Below are positions 1 to 5,988 of a stretch of DNA of 10,447 nt, one piece after another. Position 1 is the first letter of the stretch. Each line of letters begins with the position of its first letter. Origin of the DNA: Colivivens sp964452915 (lineage in GTDB: Bacteria > Bacteroidota > Bacteroidia > Bacteroidales > Bacteroidaceae); the NCBI GenBank assembly GCA_964452915.1, contig CAYVNW010000058.1, positions 1-10,447 on the forward strand, given 5' to 3'. Position numbers and translations under genes: made by a program. The notes beneath the pieces were generated by a model, which had not been told where the DNA came from, searched no databases, and saw only the letters and a program-made list of their open reading frames with translations.

Positions 1-54
1 CGCCGACCCTCTGCTTGTAAGGCAGATGCTCTGAACCAGCTGAGCTAAACGCCC
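1..54 (-). tRNA. tRNA-Val (anticodon UAC), 3' part cut off by the window edge
   Basis: On the minus strand the 5' end at 54 reads GGGCGTT (acceptor strand), then TA, a D arm with stem GCTC/GAGC, and an anticodon arm with stem TCTGC/GCAGA around the loop CTTACAA. Loop bases 34-36 are TAC, which reads GUA valine codons. The T arm starts before the window edge, but the T loop, the 3' acceptor strand and the discriminator base lie outside the window. It sits 23 bp downstream of tRNA-Pro on the same strand, so the two are probably processed from one transcript started at the promoter near 179-209. Confidence 0.93.
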
Positions 55-77
55 TAACGATTATTGTCTTTATTATG

Positions 78-150
78 TCGGGATGACACGACTCGAACGT
101 GCGACCCCTTGGTCCCAAACCAAGTATACTACCAACTGTACTACATCCCG
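78..150 (-). tRNA. tRNA-Pro (anticodon UGG)
   Basis: A complete cloverleaf of 73 nt. The acceptor stem is CGGGATG (5' end at 150) with CATCCCG (79-85 on the plus strand), and the discriminator A is at 78. The anticodon stem CTTGG/CCAAG encloses the loop TTTGGGA, giving anticodon TGG, which reads CCA and related proline codons. The T arm has stem GCACG/CGTGT (one G-U pair) and loop TTCGAGT. The bases after the discriminator are not CCA, so CCA must be added after transcription. A 5' C1 is usual for bacterial tRNA-Pro. It is the first gene after a strong Bacteroidetes-type promoter. Confidence 0.96.
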
Positions 151-178
151 TCTTTTGATGTATTTCTCAAAAGCGATG

Positions 179-209
179 CAAAGTTACAACATTTTTGGAG
201 ACTGACAAA
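179..209 (-). promoter_or_regulatory. Bacteroidetes-type promoter for the tRNA-Pro/tRNA-Val unit
   Basis: On the minus strand the -33 element TTTG (206-209) is followed by 19 bp and the -7 element TAACTTTG (179-186). This matches the known Bacteroidetes housekeeping sigma consensus TTTG-N19-TAnnTTTG exactly. Transcription should start at about 172-174, some 22 nt before the tRNA-Pro 5' end. Confidence 0.8.
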
Positions 210-306
210 CTTTTTACGGACTTTTTTCAACATATTTCTTTAGTTTCTATGTTCGAGGGGGTGAATTACACTGTTTAAGTCAAGCTAAGTAAACATATTA
301 CAATCT

Positions 307-543
307 TCAAGCGGCAACATATACCTTATAATGATGGTTAGACAGATTCATCACCTTGTCGCCTTGTGTTAGCTGCCATATTCGCTTTTTCTATACTGCA
401 ATCATACTATGTCGTAGTGCGTTTGCTTTTGCGTCCAGCCTTTGTTGGACGTAAAACGAATGCAACATCATTGGACGCATAAGCACACTGGAGCCGAGAG
501 CAGACCAAAGGAGACGGTTATCAGGAAGATACCCATACCGTCA
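307..543 (-). other. Short reading frame interrupted by an amber codon; probable repeat-derived remnant
   Basis: On the minus strand one frame is open between a TGA at 541-543 and a TGA at 307-309 except for a single TAG at 391-393. An ATG at 478-480 would start a 29-residue peptide (MRPMMLHSFYVQQRLDAKAN for its first 20 residues). Past the TAG the same frame continues for 27 sense codons, with a stretch reading LTQGDKVMNLSN. No signal peptide, family motif or ribosome binding site is visible. From memory, similar short predicted peptides recur in Prevotella and Bacteroides intergenic regions; I could not check this. The frame shares its sequence with the inverted repeats at 417-488, so it may reflect a dispersed repeat rather than a gene. 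Confidence 0.25.
417..488. repeat. Nested inverted repeats built on the core TGGACG
   Basis: The core TGCGTCCA (430-437) has two downstream inverted partners. The near one is TGGACG at 446-451, giving the stem TTTTGCGTCCA/TGGACGTAAAA (427-437 with 446-456, one G-U pair) and an 8-nt loop. The far one is TGGACGCATAAGCACAC at 472-488, which pairs imperfectly with 417-437. The two pairings are mutually exclusive. Neither strand has a T run after the stem, so an ordinary intrinsic terminator is unlikely. This lies in the gene-poor stretch from 210 to 692. Confidence 0.6.
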
Positions 544-650
544 TCCCGAGGCGCGAAGCCGAGAGGATCTTCATAGCGGTACCATAGTACAGCATCATAG
601 CACTATCATAGTGCAATGAGAATGCGTTCGGCCGAAGACTCGACATGACG
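539..650. repeat. 112-bp palindromic element resembling an interspersed intergenic repeat
   Basis: The ends form an imperfect terminal inverted repeat: CGTCATCCCGAG at 539-550 against CTCGACATGACG at 639-650, matching at 10 of 12 positions when one end is reverse-complemented. Inside are a hairpin around GGCGCGAAGCC near the left end, a perfect 10-bp palindrome TTCGGCCGAA (627-636) near the right end, and the palindrome GCACTATCATAGTGC (600-614). The middle carries four copies of CATAG at 572, 583, 596 and 607. There is no coding potential and no transposase. The layout fits a REP- or MITE-like dispersed element. That it is multicopy in the genome is inference. Confidence 0.6.
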
Positions 651-692
651 AAAAGTCAACGACCATCAAAAACTACATGACACGTACCGACA

Positions 693-722
693 CAAAAAAA
701 GGTGTGACCAAAGCCACACCTT
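693..722 (-). terminator. Intrinsic terminator of the ompA transcript
   Basis: On the minus strand the stem AAGGTGTG/CACACCTT encloses an 8-nt loop and is followed directly by seven T residues (from plus-strand A694-A700). It lies 25 bp past the ompA stop codon, the correct distance and orientation. Confidence 0.9.
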
Positions 723-747
723 AATTTTATTGTGTCAATATATGATG

Positions 748-1917
748 TTATTTCAACTCAATGACAGCACGACGGTTAAGAGTGTATGGAGAAACTTCGT
801 TTACACCACCAACAGCCTTAACTGTGATATTGTCACGATTTACACCAAGATTAACAAGTTCATCAGCAACAGCCTGTGCACGGTTTTCAGAAAGCTTCTG
901 GTTCCATGCAGAAGAACCTGTCTTGCTATCAGCAGAACCTGTTACGACAACCTTAGCACCTGACTCTTTAGCTGCAGAAGCAATAGCCTCAAGGTTAACA
1001 AGATCTTTCTTTGAGTTAAGAGCTGATGAGTTGATGTCGAAGAATACAGAAGTTGCAGAAGCAGCTACGACTTTCTCAACTTTTGCAGGCTCTGACTTTG
1101 GTTGCTTAGCGAGTTCTGCACGAAGGCGTGCGTTCTCAGCGCGTTCCTTGTCAAGTTCTGCACGAAGTTTAGCAAGAGCCTCTTCTGAAGCGGCTGCAAG
1201 AGCATTGTACTGCTCCAAAGTAACAGCCTTTGACCAGTTACTCTTACCAAGGTTGAACTGAACACCGAGGTCAAGGTTAACAACTTCGTTAGCACAGAAT
1301 GCCTTGCGCTCAATTCCTTCATACTTAGCAAGACCGTCTGTTGTCCAAGTCCAAGAGAAATCAGCGTAGATACCGATAAGCTTAGAAATCTTCCAAGTTG
1401 AAGTAAGACCTACTCCAAGAGCTGGGAAGTAAGTATCTGTATCAAAATTACGCAACAAACCTGCACGTGGATAAGCACTCAAATTCCATACACGGCTCTC
1501 GTTGTAACCGCATAAAAGGTTGCTGAGGTTGAACTGAACGTCACCATAGAGTGCTGCATAACCTCCTTTTTCGAAGTCTGGAGTATCTGTGATGTGATCA
1601 GTGTTACGGAATGCATGAGCGAACTGACCGTTCTGCCAATTAAGTTTCAAACGAAGTCCAAGTCCTGGAGTGAACCATTTACCTACTGCGAGGTTTACAC
1701 CGTATGTACGGTTGTTGTGCCATTCTCCAGAGAAAAGAGCTTCACCATTGTTGTAAACATCAATGACTGACATGTCAACACCTGCCTGTATGTACCAGTT
1801 TGACCAGAATGAATTGGTAGCTACTGTGTACTTAGAAGGTGTCTCAATCTGAGTGGTCTGAGCGTTAGCTACAGTACCAACACCAGCAAAAGCTAGTGCA
1901 ATCAATAGTTTCTTCAT
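748..1917 (-). CDS. OmpA-family outer-membrane protein with peptidoglycan-binding C-terminal domain
   Basis: A 389-residue protein that probably links the outer membrane to peptidoglycan. Residues 1-19 are a signal peptide ending in ANA, with cleavage likely before Q20. Residues about 35-225 have the alternating aromatic and polar pattern of a beta-barrel (for example VGKWFTPGLGLRLKLNW at 78-94). Residues about 236-272 are rich in A, E, K, L and R and look like a coiled coil (EEALAKLRAELDKERAENAR). Residues 285-389 are the OmpA-like domain: VFFDINSSAL, GSAD with D330, NQKLSENRAQAV with R346, and NRRAVIEL near the end. D330 and R346 correspond to the family's diaminopimelate-binding residues. 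Length and layout resemble the Omp40/Omp41 (Pgm6/7) proteins of Porphyromonas gingivalis. The ATG start is fixed by the signal peptide. The gene stands alone between its own promoter and terminator and is probably highly expressed. I assign no gene symbol because Bacteroidales carry several OmpA paralogues. Confidence 0.95.
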   Translation of the reverse strand: MKKLLIALAFAGVGTVANAQTTQIETPSKYTVATNSFWSNWYIQAGVDMSVIDVYNNGEALFSGEWHNNRTYGVNLAVGKWFTPGLGLRLKLNWQNGQFAHAFRNTDHITDTPDFEKGGYAALYGDVQFNLSNLLCGYNESRVWNLSAYPRAGLLRNFDTDTYFPALGVGLTSTWKISKLIGIYADFSWTWTTDGLAKYEGIERKAFCANEVVNLDLGVQFNLGKSNWSKAVTLEQYNALAAASEEALAKLRAELDKERAENARLRAELAKQPKSEPAKVEKVVAASATSVFFDINSSALNSKKDLVNLEAIASAAKESGAKVVVTGSADSKTGSSAWNQKLSENRAQAVADELVNLGVNRDNITVKAVGGVNEVSPYTLNRRAVIELK

Positions 1918-2078
1918 AAATACTTTTTTTTAAATTTAAAAAAATATGAATTAATAACGTCTTTTTATTTATTCTCATTTGTCAACCTCTCACACTTGAG
2001 TAAGGAAGACCTTTTTTGTTTTGCCTTAGCAACCTCCACAAAGGCCGCACAAAGACAATCCACCTTTTATTTTAAGTG

Positions 2079-2108
2079 CAAATTTAGTATTTTTCATTTA
2101 GAAACAAA
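2079..2108 (-). promoter_or_regulatory. Bacteroidetes-type promoter for the OmpA-family gene, with a long leader
   Basis: On the minus strand, TTTG (2105-2108), 18 bp, then TAAATTTG (2079-2086) followed by CA fits the TTTG/TAnnTTTG consensus. The predicted start near 2072-2074 gives a leader of about 155 nt before the ATG at 1917. The leader can form small hairpins (GCCTT/AAGGC at 2023-2045 and AAGG/CCTT around 2002-2013). It ends in an A/T-rich stretch (1918-1950) with no clear Shine-Dalgarno sequence, as is usual in this phylum. Confidence 0.65.
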
Positions 2109-2117
2109 CATAAACTC

Positions 2118-2206
2118 AAAAAAAAATGCTCAGGAATTAACTTTTTCACTAAATCTACAGTCTCAAAACGTGTTTTTTGCCCTTTCAACCATGCAAGTGA
2201 GCATTT
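2118..2206 (-). terminator. Possible long-loop terminator after mutL
   Basis: On the minus strand AAATGCTCA (2198-2206) and TGAGCATTT (2124-2132) form a perfect 9-bp stem, and the 3' arm merges into nine T residues (plus-strand A2118-A2126). The loop is 65 nt, much longer than usual, but it contains a small internal hairpin (CAAAA/TTTTG) that could shorten it. It lies just after the mutL stop and just before the ompA promoter, where a terminator is expected. Confidence 0.4.
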
Positions 2207-2220
2207 ACAAATGTAATTCT

Positions 2221-4029
2221 CTACTTGAAAAATTTTTCGATCATAGCATTGTCTATTATCGAATATACCAATTGCCCGTTGGGCGTATATCTGGAATTAG
2301 TAAGAGTAAAAAGCTGTTGAAGCAAAACATTAATTTCATCATCTGAAAGTACCTGACCATACACAATTGATGTACTTTTTGCCATCGTCAGTGCTATTGC
2401 ATTATGTATTTTCTCACTAATACCGCTTCCTGTCTCGATTGCCGCATAGATTAGATCGTGTAACAATGTGACAGGATTCACACCGTCAAGTCCCGAGGGG
2501 ATGCCATTTATTGAATACGACCCGCCTCCCAAATTGACTATTTCAAAACCTATATATTCGAGGTCTTCCATTATATTCTCAATGGTAAGCTCTTCTTGTT
2601 TCGTTAACTGCACAATTTCAGGGAAAAGCATTCCTTGAGAAATACGCTTCTGCTGAAACAATGTCTCCATATACTGCTCGTACAGAACATTCACATGAGC
2701 TCTGTGTTGGTCAACGAACATAAGGCCTGAAGAAACCGGCAAAACAATATATCGCCCTTTATATTGAAAATGAGGAACAGATAGGTCAGGGGCACTGTCT
2801 GTAGGTTGGTCCCATAATAATTGGTCGGACTGCTCATCGTTTTTTCGTTCTACACTGGCATAAAGACTTTCCCAATCATGTGGAATATCAGGTGCACCGC
2901 CATAGTCTTTATAGTCTGTTTTAAACGGATTATAGTTTGACCTTACCGGTGTAGGAGAAGGTATGTCTTTTTTTTCTCCATACATTAACGTCGGGATGTA
3001 TGGTTTGTCGGTTGAATCAAAATCAATGGTAGGAACACTACTGTACTTGCCCAAAGCTTCCTTCACTGAAGCTGACAGTACTTGCCAAATTGCCTGCTCA
3101 TTATCAAACTTGATTTCAGTCTTTGTCGGATGTACATTAACATCTATCGTAGAAGGGGCGACTGCCAAGTAAATGAAATATGAGACATGCTCTCCAACCG
3201 GGATAAGTCCGTCATATGCATACATCACTGCACTGTGGAAATAAGGGTGACGCATATACCGTCCATTCACAAAGAAAAACTGATGTGCACCTCGCTTCTT
3301 TGACGATTCCGGTTTACCTACATAACCAGAAATCTTCACCATCGATGTTTCTACATCAATGGCAAGTAAATCAGAATTAAGCTTCTTTCCGAACATGTCC
3401 AGTATACGCTGACGGACAGTGGTATCTGGCAGGTTATACATTTCAACTCCATTATTGTACAGGCAAAATGAGCACTCTGGGTGTGTAAGCACAATACGTT
3501 CAAATTCTGCAACTACATTTGACAGCTCTGTTTGATTCGATTTCAGAAATTTTCGGCGTGCGGGTACGTTGAAGAACAAGTTGTTGACAGAAAAATTACT
3601 TCCGACTGGGCATCCTACCGGTTCTTGGCTTTCCACCTTAGATCCTGCAATGACTATTTGCGTTCCGACTTCATCCTCCGGACGTCTGGTTTTCAAAACA
3701 ACTTGTGCAACCGCACAGATCGAAGCCAATGCTTCGCCTCTAAAGCCCATAGTAGTTAATGAAAACAAGTCAGCGGCATCTCGGATTTTGGATGTAGCAT
3801 GCCGCTCAAAAGCGAGTCGTGCATCAGTCTCCGACATACCTTTTCCATCGTCTATTACCTGAACACATATCCGTCCGCCATCAACGACAATGACCTGTAT
3901 GTTTTTGGCCCCAGCATCCAACGAATTTTCCACCAGTTCTTTCACAATTGATGCCGGGCGTTGTACGACTTCACCTGCAGCAATTTGATTTGCAACAGAA
4001 TCCGGAAGCAAATGTATAATATCTTCCAT
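2221..4029 (-). CDS. mutL: DNA mismatch repair protein MutL
   Basis: A 602-residue MutL, the ATPase that couples MutS mismatch recognition to downstream repair. The N-terminal GHKL ATPase is intact: ANQIAAGEVVQRPAS at 13-27, KELVENSLDAGA at 30-41 with E31 at the position of the E. coli catalytic base E29, DDGKGM at 60-65, and TTMGFRGEALASI at 92-104. The transducer domain shows VNGRYM (254-259) and DVNVHPTKTEIKF (296-308). A variable linker spans about 320-420, and the dimerisation domain about 424-602. The C-terminal endonuclease signature is degraded: where the family has DQHA(X)2E(X)4E, residues 440-451 read DQHRAHVNVLYE, so the first glutamate is V446. The usual CPHGRP-type motif reads TPNGQL at 582-587, and the ACR-type motif reads MAKS at 549-552. 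ATP-driven clamp function should be kept, while endonuclease activity is doubtful. The ATG is 2 bp after the upstream gene, implying co-transcription. Confidence 0.97.
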   Translation of the reverse strand: MEDIIHLLPDSVANQIAAGEVVQRPASIVKELVENSLDAGAKNIQVIVVDGGRICVQVIDDGKGMSETDARLAFERHATSKIRDAADLFSLTTMGFRGEALASICAVAQVVLKTRRPEDEVGTQIVIAGSKVESQEPVGCPVGSNFSVNNLFFNVPARRKFLKSNQTELSNVVAEFERIVLTHPECSFCLYNNGVEMYNLPDTTVRQRILDMFGKKLNSDLLAIDVETSMVKISGYVGKPESSKKRGAHQFFFVNGRYMRHPYFHSAVMYAYDGLIPVGEHVSYFIYLAVAPSTIDVNVHPTKTEIKFDNEQAIWQVLSASVKEALGKYSSVPTIDFDSTDKPYIPTLMYGEKKDIPSPTPVRSNYNPFKTDYKDYGGAPDIPHDWESLYASVERKNDEQSDQLLWDQPTDSAPDLSVPHFQYKGRYIVLPVSSGLMFVDQHRAHVNVLYEQYMETLFQQKRISQGMLFPEIVQLTKQEELTIENIMEDLEYIGFEIVNLGGGSYSINGIPSGLDGVNPVTLLHDLIYAAIETGSGISEKIHNAIALTMAKSTSIVYGQVLSDDEINVLLQQLFTLTNSRYTPNGQLVYSIIDNAMIEKFFK

Positions 4030-4031
4030 AT

Positions 4032-4325
4032 TTAGAATAATGTACCTGTATATAAAAACTTCATCAACAGTACAAGACCGATAATGATAATAATCAATAT
4101 GCCCGATGGTACAGGTTTTCTACCGCTTTCCTTGCGCCGTTTTAGATGCTTGGTTGCACCGACAAATTTGCCACGGATATCTTCAGGGTCAAACTCTTTC
4201 TCGGGAAGCATACCCAACTCACGTTTAGCTCTTTCTTCAATTTTCTGCAATTTTTCCTTACGTGGGTCGTAATACATATAATTGTGCTGAAAGCCTCTTG
4301 GCTTGTTAACTTGAAACAATCCCAT
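4032..4325 (-). CDS. Conserved-looking small protein with one C-terminal membrane span; function unknown
   Basis: A 97-residue protein that I cannot place in a named family. It starts MGLFQVNKPRGFQHNYMYYD, followed by a charged helical stretch (KEKLQKIEERAKREL at 23-37), an acidic segment EKEFDPEDIRGKF (42-54), and a basic cluster HLKRRKESGRK (60-70). A strongly hydrophobic segment at about 75-92 (GILIIIIIGLVLLMKFLY) is followed by only five residues. The basic cluster before the span predicts a cytoplasmic N-terminus and a tail-anchored inner-membrane protein. It has no signal peptide and no periplasmic domain, so it is not an LptC analogue despite its place next to the OstA-like gene. It sits 16 bp after that gene and 2 bp before mutL, so it is surely co-transcribed. 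Its composition is not that of a random frame, and its tight operon position supports a real gene. Confidence 0.85.
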   Translation of the reverse strand: MGLFQVNKPRGFQHNYMYYDPRKEKLQKIEERAKRELGMLPEKEFDPEDIRGKFVGATKHLKRRKESGRKPVPSGILIIIIIGLVLLMKFLYTGTLF

Positions 4326-4341
4326 AATCTGATTAGTCCTT

Positions 4342-5982
4342 TTATTTTATTTTCTTCAAATCTTGTATCGGCAGGATTCTGTCTTCTGTCGCTTTAAGCA
4401 TATTCTTCTTATTTTTACTCCGCCATTCGAACAAGTCGTACTTATCAACAGGACGAATATAATCGAACCATGCGAATTTCGAGAGATAACGCTTGTCAGC
4501 AGGTATTTTCAAAATAGGATACATCGTACCGGTTGATTTTGGCATCCATATCTTTGTTACCTTCTTATCTTTCATATACAATTTCAACTCTGTAGTCTCT
4601 GTATAGTTCATCAATATGCGGTTACTGTCTTTCTCCTCAAAAAAATACACTACAAACACATTTCCATGGGCTTCATTACGCTCAATTTCTCCGTTATTGA
4701 AGTAGCACATCATTTCTCTTGACGAAACTTGATTATATGACACAGAGTCCAACCGTTCTATCGTCATCGCCTGTTTGATTATGTGTATCCAATCTACAGT
4801 ACTGTCGTTATTGTATATTCGTATTTCCTCACCGAATATCTGCTGAGTGTCATGCCATAAGATAGGCTGACCGTACATGTATGTACAAGAATCGAGTTGC
4901 AGTGTTACAAGAGAATCACAGACTCCCTGCACATCATTCCTAAACATTCTGACATGATGATATGCATAAAGATTCCGATACACAGAATCAGTATCGAGAT
5001 TATATGTGGTCATCTTAAGCGTATCGCCATGAACGTATAATGTATCAGCACCGGAATATTCCATAGCCACCGCACTGTCTGTTGCAAATGCATTGCCTGA
5101 ATTAACGTCGTACCATAAATAGTTGCCTTTTATGGCACAAAGATTTTCGTCATCTGTAAGTAATACATCACCGAAAGCCTCACTGATACCCGACTCTTTA
5201 TCGTAATACAAACTGTCGCCTGTTATTTTTCGCATGTCTTTTATGACATAAGAGCGGTTCAAAAGGTTTGCGCGTGAGTTTTTGGTGTCATAGTTTCCTG
5301 CCTCGCCATAAACAAATGTTCCATCAGAGGTGGTTATATTAGACGGAGTGACAATCTTTGCGACCTCTATGTCTGTATAATAATATAAGGTGTCGGATAT
5401 GAGCTTGAACTTAGGATTTTCGAGTTCGACGTCATCTGTAAAGAAAGCCTCGTGAGTGGACGGCGTATACTGTCCCCAGTTTGATGTTAGTACATTATCG
5501 CTATCATAAAGAGTTCCCCCGTCAATATACATGCCGACTCCATACACTCGGTCATAGTCAAGTTTTTCCGTAGTCAGTTTCGACTCACGGTGTATTAAAA
5601 CGACACTGCCACGTGCATGTGCTTGCATACCAAACCCATCATAAAACAAACTGTCACTATTCAAAGACAAAGTATCACCTTGTATCATCTTAACATGGCC
5701 GAAAGCGTCAAAAGAGTTATCTTCCCTGTAGAATCTTGCACTGTCACAATTTAGGTATACTCCTTCGTGACTAAGTTTTACGTTGCCTACCAGGATCTCG
5801 GCATGCGGATCTTCCGGCGTTTTATACAAAACGTCTGAATGAATCAAGTATATTCTTGAGTCTGTTTGCCTTTGCCTGTCTTGTGATTTGACAGGTAAAA
5901 ATATCAGCAAGCATAGGATGCCCACGAGAAGCATCCTATAACCATTTACACTACTTCTTATCTGTGTAAGAGCAATCTGCAT
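4342..5982 (-). CDS. OstA/LptA-like lipopolysaccharide transport family protein (OstA_2 type)
   Basis: A 546-residue exported protein. Residues 1-34 hold a signal sequence with hydrophobic core MLLVGILCLLIFLPV (17-31) and likely cleavage near SQ; an alternative ATG at residue 17 (5934) would give a shorter, more typical signal peptide. From about 45 to 470 the chain is a series of short beta-rich units with the LptA/OstA pattern: EILVGNVKL (62-70), AFGHVKMIQGDTL (93-105), SDSLFYDG (109-116), GDSLYYDKE (255-263), ISEAFGDVLL (266-275), ADTLYVHGDTLKM (312-324). Such units stack into the beta-jelly-roll that carries lipopolysaccharide across the periplasm. The protein is far longer than E. coli LptA (185 residues) and has no C-terminal LptD barrel that I can see, so it may be an extended periplasmic bridge. 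It follows the SurA-like gene by 6 bp, echoing the lptD-surA neighbourhood of proteobacteria. The substrate is inferred from the family. Confidence 0.88.
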   Translation of the reverse strand: MQIALTQIRSSVNGYRMLLVGILCLLIFLPVKSQDRQRQTDSRIYLIHSDVLYKTPEDPHAEILVGNVKLSHEGVYLNCDSARFYREDNSFDAFGHVKMIQGDTLSLNSDSLFYDGFGMQAHARGSVVLIHRESKLTTEKLDYDRVYGVGMYIDGGTLYDSDNVLTSNWGQYTPSTHEAFFTDDVELENPKFKLISDTLYYYTDIEVAKIVTPSNITTSDGTFVYGEAGNYDTKNSRANLLNRSYVIKDMRKITGDSLYYDKESGISEAFGDVLLTDDENLCAIKGNYLWYDVNSGNAFATDSAVAMEYSGADTLYVHGDTLKMTTYNLDTDSVYRNLYAYHHVRMFRNDVQGVCDSLVTLQLDSCTYMYGQPILWHDTQQIFGEEIRIYNNDSTVDWIHIIKQAMTIERLDSVSYNQVSSREMMCYFNNGEIERNEAHGNVFVVYFFEEKDSNRILMNYTETTELKLYMKDKKVTKIWMPKSTGTMYPILKIPADKRYLSKFAWFDYIRPVDKYDLFEWRSKNKKNMLKATEDRILPIQDLKKIK

Positions 5983-5988
5983 GTATTC

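Noticed and set aside
427..456. Hairpin considered as an intrinsic terminator
   Set aside because: There is no T run after the stem on either strand; only the A4/T4 bases at the foot of the stem.
539..650. Repeat region considered as a CRISPR array
   Set aside because: There are no direct repeats of CRISPR length and no regular spacers, and no cas genes are nearby; the symmetry is inverted, not direct.
761..1261. 166-codon plus-strand frame opposite the OmpA-family gene
   Set aside because: It lies wholly antisense to a clear gene; its serine/alanine/arginine-rich product follows from the codon use of the real gene, and it has no promoter or start signal.
1065..1331. 88-codon minus-strand frame inside the OmpA-family gene
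   Set aside because: A shifted-frame shadow of the coiled-coil and linker region, with no independent signals.
1996..2346. 116-codon plus-strand frame across the mutL-ompA gap
   Set aside because: It begins at a TTG, runs over the minus-strand promoter and terminator signals and into the mutL 3' end, and has no recognisable protein features.
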